From NCBI RefSeq assembly GCF_000378045.1, contig NZ_KB899100.1, positions 1 through 64,000 of the forward strand: a stretch of DNA of 64,000 nt. The letters run 5' to 3'. This document shows positions 52,949 to 64,000 of this stretch, one piece after another (positions within the stretch are counted from its first letter, which is position 1; every line of letters begins with the position of its first letter). The translations under genes were made by a program, and so were the position numbers. The notes under the pieces were generated by a model. It was not told the origin of the DNA, made no database searches, and saw only the letters and a program-made list of their open reading frames with translations. The DNA comes from Marinobacterium rhizophilum DSM 18822 (GTDB lineage Bacteria; Pseudomonadota; Gammaproteobacteria; Pseudomonadales; Balneatricaceae).

Positions 52949-54013
52949 TCAGGCGTGAAAGCGGGCACTGAGCTCATGCACGGCATCCACAAAAACGCGG
53001 GCCTTGTCCGGATCGGCAAACTGATGGATGCCATGCCCCAGGTTGAAGACATGGCCGGTACCCGGACCAAAGCCTTCCAGTATGGTTTCGACTTCAGCCC
53101 GAATCCGGGCCGCCGGCGCATAGAGTACCGAGGGATCCATATTGCCCTGCAGTGCCACGCGATCACCGACGCGACGACGCGCATCGTGGATATCGCAGGT
53201 CCAGTCCAGACCCAGCGCATCGGCACCGGCATCGGCAATCGACTCAAGCCACTGGCCACCATTCTTGGTGAACAGAATCACTGGTACGCGGCGACCTTCA
53301 TGCTCGCGCAGCAGGCCGGCACAGATTTTCTGCATGTAATTCAGGGAGAACTCGCGGTACATCGGGCCGCTGAGCACGCCGCCCCAGGTGTCGAAAATCT
53401 GCACTGCCTGGGCGCCGGCCAGTATCTGCTCATTAAGGTAATTGGTGACCGACTGCGCCAGCTTGTCGAGCAGTGCATGCAGCACCTCGGGTGTGCTGTA
53501 CATCATCTGCTTGATATGGCGGAAGTCCTTGCTCGAGCCGCCCTCAACCATATAGGTCGCCAGGGTCCAGGGGCTGCCGGAAAAGCCAATCAGGGGCACA
53601 CGGCCACCGAGGGCGCCGCGAATCTCGCGCACCGCCGCCATGACGTAATCAAGATCAGACGCCGCATTCGGCACCGGCAGCGCAGCCACATCGGCTTCAG
53701 TGCGGATCACCTTGCGAAAACGCGGCCCTTCGCCGGTCTCGAAGTACAGCCCCAGACCCATGGCGTCCGGGATGGTGAGGATATCGGAGAACAGGATCGC
53801 CGCATCCAGATCGAAACGTTCCAGCGGCTGCAGCGTTACTTCGCAGGCCAGCTCGCGGTTCTTGCACAGGCTCAGGAAATCACCGGCGTGCGCCCGGCTG
53901 GCACGGTATTCAGGCAGGTAACGCCCGGCCTGGCGCATCATCCATACCGGCGTTACGTCTACCGGTTCGCGCATCAGCGCTCGCAAAAAACGGTCGTTCT
54001 TCAATTCAGCCAT
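52949..54013 (-). CDS. hemE: Uroporphyrinogen decarboxylase
   Basis: A 354-residue enzyme removing four carboxyl groups from uroporphyrinogen III in haem synthesis. The signature [20 protein letters not shown] is at the N-terminus, followed by [20 protein letters not shown] and [22 protein letters not shown]. It precedes the carbonic anhydrase gene by 46 bp on the same strand. Confidence 0.96.
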   Translation of the reverse strand: MAELKNDRFLRALMREPVDVTPVWMMRQAGRYLPEYRASRAHAGDFLSLCKNRELACEVTLQPLERFDLDAAILFSDILTIPDAMGLGLYFETGEGPRFRKVIRTEADVAALPVPNAASDLDYVMAAVREIRGALGGRVPLIGFSGSPWTLATYMVEGGSSKDFRHIKQMMYSTPEVLHALLDKLAQSVTNYLNEQILAGAQAVQIFDTWGGVLSGPMYREFSLNYMQKICAGLLREHEGRRVPVILFTKNGGQWLESIADAGADALGLDWTCDIHDARRRVGDRVALQGNMDPSVLYAPAARIRAEVETILEGFGPGTGHVFNLGHGIHQFADPDKARVFVDAVHELSARFHA

Positions 54014-54242
54014 CGGGATCAGCCATCAGTTAGCGGTCAAAATAATCGCGCCATTTTAGCGCCTTCCGATAAAAAATGCGCACCCAAGTGTTCTCCCCGC
54101 CCACAGACCCGCACCAACCCTCTGTACGCAAAGCCACAGTGGTGTTGTTAGGCTGCAGTCACCGGTATACTGGGACGATTCTTGCCCCTTCAGGCAATCC
54201 CGGCGCGTCACTCATCCAGAGACTACCCCGAAACACACCAGC

Positions 54243-55013
54243 ATGGTCAAAGCCGCAGATATTCTCACCCTGCCCGACAGTGCCCACAGTCACGATCATG
54301 GTTACCACCAGCTGGTACTCGGACTCGAGGGCCAGACGGCCTTTGAGCTCGAAGGCCTGGGGCAGCGCGTCAGCCCGGGAATGGGCTGCGTGGTGCCTTC
54401 GTCCATTGACCATGCATTCTGCGGCATTGGCAACAACAGCATCCTGGTGATCAACCTGGCCAGCAATCAAAGTGTCTCGCGCGAGGAGCGCGAACGCATG
54501 AACAGGCTGTTCGACCAGGCGGCCTATTTCGACATGAACAGCCATCTGCAGGTACTGGCCAACGCCGTCAGCCGGGAAATTCGGCAGTACCCCAACGACC
54601 CCTTGCTGGCACGTGCCTGCAGCAACATGGTGCTCTGCACCCTTGGCAATCATCTCGCAACCCCGACGCCATCCCGCAAACCGGGGCTGCTGGACCTGGA
54701 CCTGATCAACGAATACATTCAGCTCAACATGCAGCGCAAGATCAGCGTGGCTCACCTGGCCGGCGTCGCCTGCCTGAGCAGCAGCCAATTCCACGAGCTA
54801 TTCAAACGCCAGGCCGGCATGACACCGCACCAGTTCCTGCTGATCAAACGCCTTACGGCGGCTCGCACTTTGCTGGAACAGGGCTACTCTGTATCCCATG
54901 CAACCGAACAGTGCGGCTTTGCCAATCAAAGCGCGTTCACCCATGCGTTCCGGCGCCATTTCGGCGAAACTCCGGCACGTTACCGCCAGCAAGCGGCCTT
55001 TCAGACATCCTGA
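54243..55013 (+). CDS. AraC-family regulator, probable proline-catabolism activator
   Basis: A 256-residue regulator with an N-terminal cupin-like sensing domain (HSHDHGYHQLVLGLEGQTAFELEG) and a C-terminal double helix-turn-helix (KISVAHLAGVACLSSSQFHELFKRQAGMTPHQFLLIKRLTAARTLLEQG and ATEQCGFANQSAFTHAFRRHFGETPARYR). It lies 230 bp upstream of putA in the same direction. The PutA here lacks a DNA-binding domain, so a separate regulator is needed. AraC-type PruR plays this part in Pseudomonas. No clear ribosome binding site precedes the ATG at 54243. Confidence 0.85.
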   Translation: MVKAADILTLPDSAHSHDHGYHQLVLGLEGQTAFELEGLGQRVSPGMGCVVPSSIDHAFCGIGNNSILVINLASNQSVSREERERMNRLFDQAAYFDMNSHLQVLANAVSREIRQYPNDPLLARACSNMVLCTLGNHLATPTPSRKPGLLDLDLINEYIQLNMQRKISVAHLAGVACLSSSQFHELFKRQAGMTPHQFLLIKRLTAARTLLEQGYSVSHATEQCGFANQSAFTHAFRRHFGETPARYRQQAAFQTS

Positions 55014-55243
55014 GACCGGACTTTTCGACAAAAACTCCGGAGCATCCGGTAAGACGTTACACCCACTTGTCACTAAAGTGTCATTAATTGCCGATGCACT
55101 CGGCACGGCTCGTTATCGCCAGGGAGGCGAAACTCCGGACTCCCAGGTGTGTGCTTCTGAGCCAGCCCCCGCGCTGACCTATCCACAGGCCCCCGAAAAC
55201 CGCAGCCCGTCCTGCCTTTGAACAGGACTGTGAGGTACCGATC

Positions 55244-58200
55244 ATGTTCAAGGCCATTGATGTTCTAAACCCGGACTTCATCACGCGCACGCCCGCCGAT
55301 CTCTGGACAGAAATATCGCCACTCTATTCGGTCGATGAAGCCACCTGGTTGCAGCAACTGCTGCCACTGGCCAAGCCTGCACAGAAGGAGCTGGAGGAAA
55401 CCACCCTCGGTGCCACCCGCCTGATTGAACAGGTACGCGCCGATGACGCCGCGATCCACATGATTGACGCCCTGCTGCTGGAATACAGCCTGGATACTCG
55501 CGAGGGGATTCTGCTGATGTGTCTGGCAGAAGCGCTGATGCGCATTCCCGATGCCGACACCGCCGACGCCCTGATCCGCGACAAACTCAGCGTCGCCGAC
55601 TGGAAAAAGCACCTCAAGAATTCCGACTCCCTGTTCGTCAATGCATCCACCTGGGGCCTGTTGCTGACCGGCAAGGTCGTCACCATGGATGAAAAGGACG
55701 ACGGCACACCGGCCAACGTCATCAACCGTCTGGTCAACCGCTTCTCCGAGCCTGTCATCCGCAAGGCCATGTACCAGGCCATGAAAATCATGGGCCACCA
55801 GTTCGTGCTCGGGCGCAATATCGGCGAAGCGCTCAAGCGCGGTCGCAAGTACCGGGACCTGGGCTACACCTATTCCTTTGACATGCTGGGCGAAGCCGCC
55901 CTGACTGAGCGGGATGCCGACAAATACTTCGCCGACTACCTGCGTGCAGTCGAGTCCGTGGGCGGCGATACCTATGACGATGGCAAGGCCTCCAGACCGA
56001 CCATTTCCATCAAGCTTTCGGCATTGCACCCGCGTTACGAGGCCGGACAGCACGATCGGGTCATGACCGAACTGTACGCCCGCGTGCTGCAGCTGATCAG
56101 CAAGGCGCGCACGCTCAATGTCGGCATTACCATCGATGCCGAAGAGGCGGACCGCCTGGAACTTTCCCTCGAATTGTTCGAAAAGCTGTACCGGGATCCT
56201 GCCTGTACCGGCTGGGGCAACTTTGGTCTGGTGGTGCAGGCATACTCCAAGCGCGCGCTGGCGGTGCTTGCCTGGCTGGCCAGCCTGGCGGGCGCACAGG
56301 GCGACCGCATTCCGGTGCGACTGGTGAAAGGCGCCTACTGGGATGCCGAAATCAAGCTGTGCCAGCAACGCGGCCTCAACGGTTACCCCGTCTATACCCG
56401 CAAGGAAGCCACAGATACCGCTTACCTGGCCTGCGCCCGCTTTCTGTTGAGCGACCCGGTACGCGGCAAGATTTTCCCGCAGTTCGCCAGCCACAACGCC
56501 CACACGGTGGCGTCTGTTCTGACCATGGCCCAGCATAACGATTTTGAGTTCCAGCGGCTGCACGGCATGGGTGACGCGCTCTACAACCGGGTACTGAAAA
56601 ATCACCCGGTGAGCGTTCGCATCTATGCCCCGGTCGGCAGCCACAAGGATTTGCTGCCCTACCTGGTACGCCGCCTGCTGGAAAACGGCGCCAACAGTTC
56701 CTTCGTCCACCGCCTGGTTGATGCTCGCCACCCCATTGCCGACCTGGTACACCACCCGGTGGAAACGCTGACAAGCCGCGCGTCCCTTGCCAACCCGCAT
56801 ATTCCGCTACCGCGCGATCTATACGGTGATGAGCGGCGCAACTCGTTCAGCCCGAATATTGAAATCGACAGCCAGTGGGCACCCTTCAAACAGGCGGTCG
56901 ACGGCTTCATGCAACAGCAGTGGCACGGCGGTCCGATCATCAACGCCAGACAGCACCTGAGCGAAAATGTGCATCCCGTACTGGCACCGCAGAACCATGC
57001 TGTGCGCGTCGGCGAAATGCACTGGGCCAGCGCCCAGCACGTGAGCGAAGCACTCGACCTGCTGAGCGACGGCTTTGTCAGCTGGAACGCAACCCCGGTC
57101 GATGAACGCGCTGCGTGCCTGGAACGCCTGGCCGACCTGCTGGAAGCCCACCTGGCAGAACTGGTTGCACTCTGTCATCTGGAGGCGGGCAAAACCATTC
57201 AGGACAGCATCGACGAAGTCCGTGAAGCCGTGGACTTCTGCCGCTACTACGCCGTGCAGGCCCGCAACGGCCTGGGCCAGCCGCTGCTGGGTACCGCCTT
57301 TAACGGCAAAGAACGCCAGTACCGCCTTGATGGGCGCGGGGTTTTCGTCTGCATCAGCCCATGGAATTTCCCGCTGGCCATCTTCCTGGGCCAGGTCAGC
57401 GCCGCTTTGGTGGCCGGCAACAGCGTTATCGCCAAACCCGCCGAGCAGACCAGTCTGATCGCATGCCGTGCCGTAGAACTGGCCTTGCAGGCCGGCATTC
57501 CGGCTGACGCCATCGCGCTGCTGCCGGGCGATGGCGCCAGCGTCGGTGCCCCCCTGACCCGTGATCCGCGCATTGCCGGTGTCGCTTTCACCGGCTCCAC
57601 CGAAACCGCGCAGCTGATCAACCGGTCCCTGGCGCAGCGCGACGCCGAAATCGTGCCGCTGATCGCCGAAACCGGTGGTCAGAACGCCATGATTATCGAT
57701 TCCACCTCCCTGCCCGAACAGGTGGTACGCGACGTGGTGCACTCCGCATTCGCTTCCGCCGGACAGCGCTGCTCGGCGCTGCGTGTACTCTATGTGCAGG
57801 AAGATGTGGCAGATCGCATTATCGACATGCTGCGCGGCGCCATGGCACAGCAGGTCCTTGGCGACCCCAGCCTGCACAGCACCGATATCGGCCCGGTTAT
57901 CGATCGCAAGGCGCAGCAGGGCCTGCAGGCCCACATCGAGAAGCTCAAGGCCAGCGCCCAGCTGATTGGCCAGACGCCGCTGCCTGAGAACGCGGCCAAG
58001 GGCACCTTTGTCGCCCCGACAGCTTTCGAGATCAGCGATATTGCGGTACTGGAACGTGAACAGTTCGGCCCCATATTGCACGTCGTGCGATACAAGGCCG
58101 CTGAACTGGACAAGGTGATCGACGCCATCAACGCCACCGGCTACGGCCTGACACTGGGCGTCCACAGCCGCAACGAAGAAACCACCCGGCACATTGCCCG

Positions 58201-58354
58201 TCGCGTTCGCGTTGGCAACATCTACATTAACCGCGACCAGATTGGTGCCGTTGTGGGTGTACAGCCCTTTGGCGGCCAGGGCCTGTCAGGTACCGGTCCC
58301 AAAGCCGGCGGTCCGCGCTACCTGCCGCGCTTCACGCGCGAAGTTGCGCTCTGA
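55244..58354 (+). CDS. putA: Bifunctional proline dehydrogenase / P5C dehydrogenase PutA, short form
   Basis: A 1036-residue enzyme oxidising proline to glutamate. The N-terminal FAD proline dehydrogenase barrel (about 80-480) includes RPTISIKLSALHPRYE, VRLVKGAYWDAEIK, FASHNAHTVASVL and the late RRLLENGANSSFVHRL. The P5C dehydrogenase (about 560-1030) has Glu809 in IAETGGQNAMI and catalytic Cys843 in SAGQRCSALRVLY. No ribbon-helix-helix DNA-binding domain is present. The chain stops at GGQGLSGTGPKAGGPRYLPRF, where long PutAs continue into a C-terminal aldehyde-dehydrogenase-like domain. That domain appears as the next gene. GAGG precedes the ATG. Confidence 0.95.
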   Translation: MFKAIDVLNPDFITRTPADLWTEISPLYSVDEATWLQQLLPLAKPAQKELEETTLGATRLIEQVRADDAAIHMIDALLLEYSLDTREGILLMCLAEALMRIPDADTADALIRDKLSVADWKKHLKNSDSLFVNASTWGLLLTGKVVTMDEKDDGTPANVINRLVNRFSEPVIRKAMYQAMKIMGHQFVLGRNIGEALKRGRKYRDLGYTYSFDMLGEAALTERDADKYFADYLRAVESVGGDTYDDGKASRPTISIKLSALHPRYEAGQHDRVMTELYARVLQLISKARTLNVGITIDAEEADRLELSLELFEKLYRDPACTGWGNFGLVVQAYSKRALAVLAWLASLAGAQGDRIPVRLVKGAYWDAEIKLCQQRGLNGYPVYTRKEATDTAYLACARFLLSDPVRGKIFPQFASHNAHTVASVLTMAQHNDFEFQRLHGMGDALYNRVLKNHPVSVRIYAPVGSHKDLLPYLVRRLLENGANSSFVHRLVDARHPIADLVHHPVETLTSRASLANPHIPLPRDLYGDERRNSFSPNIEIDSQWAPFKQAVDGFMQQQWHGGPIINARQHLSENVHPVLAPQNHAVRVGEMHWASAQHVSEALDLLSDGFVSWNATPVDERAACLERLADLLEAHLAELVALCHLEAGKTIQDSIDEVREAVDFCRYYAVQARNGLGQPLLGTAFNGKERQYRLDGRGVFVCISPWNFPLAIFLGQVSAALVAGNSVIAKPAEQTSLIACRAVELALQAGIPADAIALLPGDGASVGAPLTRDPRIAGVAFTGSTETAQLINRSLAQRDAEIVPLIAETGGQNAMIIDSTSLPEQVVRDVVHSAFASAGQRCSALRVLYVQEDVADRIIDMLRGAMAQQVLGDPSLHSTDIGPVIDRKAQQGLQAHIEKLKASAQLIGQTPLPENAAKGTFVAPTAFEISDIAVLEREQFGPILHVVRYKAAELDKVIDAINATGYGLTLGVHSRNEETTRHIARRVRVGNIYINRDQIGAVVGVQPFGGQGLSGTGPKAGGPRYLPRFTREVAL

Positions 58355-58383
58355 GCCCTCGATTCGCGATAGGAGTAATCCGC

Positions 58384-59088
58384 ATGATCAAACAGACTCA
58401 ACTCGCCCAGGCCGCCCAATCCGCACTGAGCGCCTGGGAAGGCTGGAACGGGCTCGGCGTTGCCGGACGCGCACAATTGCTGCAGCACTTCATCGCCCAG
58501 CTTGACCACGAAACAGCCGCAATGGCCCAGTGGCAGATCAGCCAGGCACTGCAGCGGCTCGATGCCCCGCTCGAAATGCAGGGCCCCACCGGCGAATCCA
58601 ACCTGCTGTCGACCAGCGGACGCGGACTCTTCATCATTGCCGGCGACCAGCAGGCCAGCAAGATAGCCATGGTCGGCCAGCTGGTTGCCGCGCTGATCAG
58701 TGGTAACGTCGTCCTGCTGGCACCCCATGCCAGCCAGACCGGCTTCTGCCGTGACCTGCTGCGCCAGCTGGTTGCCGGCAGCTGCCCGGCCGCCGCGGCA
58801 CAGCTACTGGAAGGCGCGGACTCGGTGCTGGAATTGAGCCAGTGTCCCTCCCTCGCGGGCATCGCCTGCGTGTGTGATGACGTCACCGCCCGGGAACTGA
58901 ACCGCCAGCTCTGCAGCCGTGATGGTGTGCTGGTACAGCTGATCGCCGAGACCGATAGCCACCGGTTACCGCTCATTGGCAGTGAACAATACCTGTACCG
59001 CTTTATTACCGAGCAGGTCTGCACCACCAACACCACCGCGGTGGGCGGCAACGCTACCCTGCTGGAACTGGGCGGCCTGAACGAATAA
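58384..59088 (+). CDS. Stand-alone PutA C-terminal (ALDH-superfamily) domain protein
   Basis: A 234-residue protein. It resembles the C-terminal domain of long PutA enzymes such as E. coli PutA: LEMQGPTGESNLLSTSGRGLFIIAGD matches the GPTGERN region there, and DGVLVQLIAETDS with CTTNTTAVGGNATLLELG matches the closing DGTIVSV and VNTAAAGGNASLM parts. It has no catalytic cysteine motif, so it is probably structural, sealing the substrate tunnel or aiding oligomerisation. TAGGAG lies before the ATG, 29 bp after putA. The comparison is from memory and needs alignment. Confidence 0.75.
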   Translation: MIKQTQLAQAAQSALSAWEGWNGLGVAGRAQLLQHFIAQLDHETAAMAQWQISQALQRLDAPLEMQGPTGESNLLSTSGRGLFIIAGDQQASKIAMVGQLVAALISGNVVLLAPHASQTGFCRDLLRQLVAGSCPAAAAQLLEGADSVLELSQCPSLAGIACVCDDVTARELNRQLCSRDGVLVQLIAETDSHRLPLIGSEQYLYRFITEQVCTTNTTAVGGNATLLELGGLNE

Positions 59089-59188
59089 TCGCAGAGACGC
59101 TCTGCACCCTTGACCCATCTTCGACCCAACGAAGGCTACAAGAACAACGCTGCCTGTTTAAGGCGACCTATCACAGAGGCGCAACCTT

Positions 59189-60679
59189 ATGATTGCAAAC
59201 AATGCCGCGATTATCGGCACTTTTATTGTTTACCTGATAATGATGCTGGCGATCGGGCTGTACGCCTATAAACGCACATCCAACTCGGCTGACTACTTCC
59301 TCGGCGGGCGCTCTCTGGGGCCCTGGCCTGCTGCGCTCTCGGCCGGCGCCTCCGACATGAGCGGCTGGCTGCTGCTGGGCCTGCCCGGCTACGCCTTCGC
59401 CTCCGGCCTGGAAGCCGTTTGGCTCGGCGGCGGCCTGCTGCTGGGCACGTATCTGAACTGGCTACTGGTGGCAAAGCGCCTGCGTACCTACAGCTTTGAA
59501 GCCAACGACGCGCTGACCCTGCCGGAATTCTTCTCCAACCGGTTTGAAGATAACAGCAACATGATCCAGGTGATCTCGGCCTTCTTCATCCTGCTGTTTT
59601 TCCTGTTCTACACCAGCTCCGGCCTCGTGGCCGGTGGCAAACTGTTCGAAACCGTGTTCGGGCTGGATTACAGCATCGCGGTTATTGTCGGCACCGTGGC
59701 CGTCGTTTCCTATACGCTTTTCGGAGGCTACCTCGCCGTTTGCTGGACCGACCTGGTTCAGGGTCTGCTGATGGCCGCCGCATTGGTGGTCGTCCCGGTT
59801 GTCGCCATGCAGGCTGATGGCGGCATCACCGAACTGTTTACCGTACTGGAAACCAAGAACCCCGAACTGCTCACCATCTGGAACGACTCCACTGGCACGC
59901 CGCTGACCTGGATTGCCATAGTGTCACTGGCAGCCTGGGGCCTGGGCTACTTCGGCCAGCCGCACATACTGGCCCGCTTTGCAGGTATTCGTGACAATGC
60001 CGCAGTCCCGGCGGCACGGCGCATTGCAGTCATCTGGTCAGGTCTGGCCATGGCCGGTGCCTTCCTGGTCGGGCTGGCCGGTATCGTCCATGTCGACAGC
60101 AGCATGGGCGGCAGCCTCGGTGATGGCGAAACCATCTTCATGGTACTGGTCAATGCGATGTTCCACCCCATTGTCGCCGGCATTCTGCTGGCAGCTATCC
60201 TCGCAGCTATCATGAGTACTGCCGACTCCCAGCTGCTGGTGTCGTCCTCTGCCCTGGCGGAAGATTTTTACCGCAACCTGCTGCGCAAGAATGCCAGCCA
60301 GCAGGAAATCGTCATGGTCGGTCGCGTGGCCGTTATTGCCTTGTCGATTGTCGCTCTGATGCTCGCGATGAATCCGGACAGCACGGTGCTGGGGCTGGTG
60401 TCCTATGCCTGGGCGGGCTTTGGCGCCGCTTTTGGCCCGACCCTGATTCTGGCACTGTACTGGAAGCGCATGAACCGCGCGGGCGCCCTGGCCGGCATTC
60501 TGGTGGGTGGTATTACCGTGGTGATCTGGAAACAGATGTCCGGCGGAATCTACGACCTGTATGAAATCGTCCCGGGCATCATATTTGCCACCCTGGCGAT
60601 CATCATCGCATCACTGGTTACCAGCGCTCCGTCTGCGTCGGTCCAGACCCGCTTCGACGCTTACAGCAGCAAGCTGTAA
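59189..60679 (+). CDS. putP: Sodium/proline symporter PutP
   Basis: A 496-residue sodium:solute symporter with about thirteen membrane segments. Signature regions are SADYFLGGRSLGPWPAALSAGASDMSGWLLLGLPGYAFASG and AIMSTADSQLLVSSSALAEDFYRN, which hold sodium- and proline-binding residues in PutP. It follows the putA pair by 100 bp and is probably controlled with it. It ends in a strong terminator. Confidence 0.95.
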   Translation: MIANNAAIIGTFIVYLIMMLAIGLYAYKRTSNSADYFLGGRSLGPWPAALSAGASDMSGWLLLGLPGYAFASGLEAVWLGGGLLLGTYLNWLLVAKRLRTYSFEANDALTLPEFFSNRFEDNSNMIQVISAFFILLFFLFYTSSGLVAGGKLFETVFGLDYSIAVIVGTVAVVSYTLFGGYLAVCWTDLVQGLLMAAALVVVPVVAMQADGGITELFTVLETKNPELLTIWNDSTGTPLTWIAIVSLAAWGLGYFGQPHILARFAGIRDNAAVPAARRIAVIWSGLAMAGAFLVGLAGIVHVDSSMGGSLGDGETIFMVLVNAMFHPIVAGILLAAILAAIMSTADSQLLVSSSALAEDFYRNLLRKNASQQEIVMVGRVAVIALSIVALMLAMNPDSTVLGLVSYAWAGFGAAFGPTLILALYWKRMNRAGALAGILVGGITVVIWKQMSGGIYDLYEIVPGIIFATLAIIIASLVTSAPSASVQTRFDAYSSKL

Positions 60680-60771
60680 CTTTGAGGACCGCCGCGCGCT
60701 CAGGCGTGCGGCACTCGGCACGACGGGATCGCACAATCCCGGTCAATGCCGGTTAATCTCACTCTTTTTGC

Positions 60772-60796
60772 AAGCAGCCTTCGGGCTGCTTTTTTT
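60772..60796 (+). terminator. putP terminator
   Basis: AAGCAGCC pairs with GGCTGCTT around a stable UUCG-type tetraloop and runs into a string of Ts, 92 bp past the putP stop. Confidence 0.9.
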
Positions 60797-60866
60797 GTCC
60801 GCCGGTTTGCGCAAGCCCAGTTCGGCGACACGCATCGACCTGCCATCAATCAAGCATGCGCGATTC

Positions 60867-61064
60867 CTATGCGGCGACAACGTCGGCGCCAGCCCCGCCT
60901 CGCCGGCGATTCCAGAATTTCTCGTGAAAAAAGAACGCCACACTGTTTACCGCCGGCTCTACAAGCGCAAGGGTGCCGCCGATTAACATATCCCCCGTCA
61001 GCAACCAGGCCACCACGAAGGCAATGCTGAAATGCATCATCGCAAAACTCAGTGTTTTTAACAT
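60867..61064 (-). CDS. DUF2061 small membrane protein
   Basis: A 65-residue protein with two hydrophobic helices (MLKTLSFAMMHFSIAFVVAWLLTGDMLIGGTLALVEPAVNSVAFFFHEKFWNR). The FFFHEKFW motif is the mark of DUF2061, a family of unknown function. GGAGGTG lies directly before the ATG at 61064, so the shorter start is chosen over 61076. It appears monocistronic, convergent with putP. Confidence 0.85.
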   Translation of the reverse strand: MLKTLSFAMMHFSIAFVVAWLLTGDMLIGGTLALVEPAVNSVAFFFHEKFWNRRRGGAGADVVAA

Positions 61065-61219
61065 GCTCACCTCCATCCGCTCGGGTCATTCGACACAGGG
61101 CGAATAATAGGCGCCATCATTCAATTTATTAAATCAATTGATCGAATGAACATGTTAGTCAAATACTATTTAAGCAGAAGGCAACAATGCAGGCACCGGA
61201 CGGGGCAGTGTCCAGAGCA

Positions 61220-61243
61220 CAAAAAAACCGCCCGAAGGCGGCT
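61220..61243 (-). terminator. gltD terminator
   Basis: On the minus strand CCGCC pairs with GGCGG around TTCG and is followed by seven Ts (complement of 61221-61227). It lies about 22 bp past the gltD stop. Confidence 0.88.
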
Positions 61244-61264
61244 TTTCTTTAGCGCGGTATCACA

Positions 61265-62749
<1,485 letters not shown>

Positions 62750-62823
62750 TCATCAAAGAATCGCGCAGACTCAGCACAGAAGCGCTGTGCAGGGCCTGCC
62801 TGACCCGAGGGATAAATTGGCGC

Positions 62824-64000
62824 TTATTCCGGACGCTTGCGCATGTTGTCCAGCAAAGCGTTCAGGCTTGCCGCCTTGGGCTTAACGAGCCAGAAACGGG
62901 GAATGTAATCGAAGAAGTTATCCACAATCTCCTGACCCCACTGGCTGCCCGTTTCCCGGACAAATTCGATGATTACCGAACGCAGGTGGTTCTTGTACGC
63001 TTCCATCTGCTCAGTGTGAATACGGTGAATCTCGACCAGTTCGTGGTTGTACTTGTCCACGAAGTTATTTTCCAGATCCAGTACGTAGGCAAAACCACCG
63101 GTCATGCCGGCACCGAAATTGTAACCGGTAGAGCCCAGCACGGTCACCAGACCGCCGGTCATGTATTCACAGCAATGATCGCCGGCACCTTCCACCACAG
63201 CATGCACACCGGAGTTGCGCACGGCAAACCGCTCTCCGGCGCTGCCGGCCGCGAACAGCTTGCCAGCCGTGGCGCCATAGAGGCAGGTATTGCCCATAAT
63301 TGCGGTCTCATTGGACTTGAAGGTGACTTCCTTGAACGGATAGAGCACCAGCTTGCCGCCCGCCATGCCCTTGCCGACATAGTCGTTGGCATCGCCTTCG
63401 AGGATCAGGTTCTGACCGCCAGCGTTCCAGACACCAAACGACTGACCTGCATGACCGCGGAACCGGAAGGTCACCGGCTCATCCGCCATGCCATTGTTAC
63501 CGTACCGCTTGGCAATGGCACCCGAGGTGCGTGCACCGACTGAACGGTCGCAGTTGCAGATCGCCAGCTCCCAGTCACCGCCACGCTTGGCGTCAATCGC
63601 CTCTTCGGACAGCTCGAGCATCGCGGTGTTCAGCTCACCCTTGTCAAAGGGCTCATTGCGGCTCTGCTGTACCGTATGCGGGTACTCGCTCGGTACGCCG
63701 CCATCGCTGATGATGGGGCTCAGATCCAGCGATTTCTGGCGTGAAGTTTCACCTTCAAGCAGCGTCAGCAGGTCAACCCGGCCAACCAGCTCTTCCAGCG
63801 AACGCACACCCAGCTGGGCCATCCACTGACGGGTTTCTTCGGCCACGAAACGGAAGTAGTTCTTGACCATTTCCACGGTGCCGCGGAAATGGTCCTTGCG
63901 CAGGCCGTCGTTCTGGGTAGCAACACCGGTTGCACAGTTGTTCAGGTGGCAGATGCGCAGGTACTTGCAGCCCAGCGCTACCATCGGCATGGTGCCGAAA
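62824..64000 (-). CDS. gltB: Glutamate synthase large subunit, C-terminal part (cut by window edge)
   Basis: The last 392 or so residues of GltB, making glutamate from glutamine and 2-oxoglutarate. The 3Fe-4S cysteines are in [20 protein letters not shown]. The C-terminal beta-helix follows with [36 protein letters not shown] and [16 protein letters not shown]. The frame continues past 64000, where the glutaminase and synthase domains would lie. The encoded end [17 protein letters not shown] is complete. Confidence 0.95.
   Translation of the reverse strand, partial: FGTMPMVALGCKYLRICHLNNCATGVATQNDGLRKDHFRGTVEMVKNYFRFVAEETRQWMAQLGVRSLEELVGRVDLLTLLEGETSRQKSLDLSPIISDGGVPSEYPHTVQQSRNEPFDKGELNTAMLELSEEAIDAKRGGDWELAICNCDRSVGARTSGAIAKRYGNNGMADEPVTFRFRGHAGQSFGVWNAGGQNLILEGDANDYVGKGMAGGKLVLYPFKEVTFKSNETAIMGNTCLYGATAGKLFAAGSAGERFAVRNSGVHAVVEGAGDHCCEYMTGGLVTVLGSTGYNFGAGMTGGFAYVLDLENNFVDKYNHELVEIHRIHTEQMEAYKNHLRSVIIEFVRETGSQWGQEIVDNFFDYIPRFWLVKPKAASLNALLDNMRKRPE

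Noticed and set aside
52700-54151. A 483-codon open frame on the plus strand
   Set aside because: Antisense to can and hemE.
55265-58192. Long minus-strand frames of 511 and 457 codons
   Set aside because: Antisense to putA; no recognisable motifs.

Overview
The window reads as chromosome of a marine-type gammaproteobacterium, most like an Oceanospirillales or Marinobacterium relative. This placement is inferred from gene content and order, not from a search. The evidence is a Pseudomonas-like housekeeping order (xseB-ispA-dxs; nrdR-ribD-ribE-ribBX-ribH-nusB-thiL-pgpA; glyA, ettA, radA), a sodium-type stator pair, a glucosylglycerate osmolyte cluster and PutA/PutP proline use. No rRNA, tRNA or CRISPR array was seen.

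Layout. 1-4.2 kb is accessory DNA: the end of an IS66-type insertion sequence, sparsely coding spacers with REP-like repeats, a short mercury locus (merR divergent from merT-merP-GDCCVxC gene, no merA), a small DUF4242 gene and a SnoaL-like gene. 4.2-7.4 kb is one large secreted M36 metallopeptidase with PKD repeats. 7.7-15.0 kb is a histidine-utilisation region: hutU, hutI, a TPR protein, a YjiH-type membrane protein and hutC, with four HutC-type palindromes. 15.5-19.3 kb holds a phosphatase, synthase and phosphorylase for glucosylglycerate. 19.3-24.1 kb is a translationally coupled nickel/peptide-type ABC importer with a strong Zur-box candidate. 24.4-30.5 kb holds an IbpA-type small heat-shock gene with a ROSE-like leader, an MFS transporter with a divergent LysR gene, an EamA transporter, a PA2779/PA2778-type pair and a cytochrome c5.

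30.7-54.0 kb is mainly housekeeping: pomAB, isoprenoid precursor genes, ribA, a two-component system with a PepSY protein, the long riboflavin/nusB/thiL cluster, glyA, a second Hsp20 gene, ettA, radA, metY, carbonic anhydrase and hemE. 54.2-60.7 kb is proline catabolism: an AraC regulator, a PutA without its usual C-terminal domain, a separate small gene that looks like exactly that missing domain, and putP. The window ends in gltBD, with gltB cut by the edge.

The observations most worth checking are the split PutA, the Zur-linked importer, the complete glucosylglycerate make-and-break operon, the C39-peptidase/small-membrane-protein pair, the ROSE-like thermometer, a Dxs with a shortened internal loop, and a RibB fused to a degenerate RibA-like domain.
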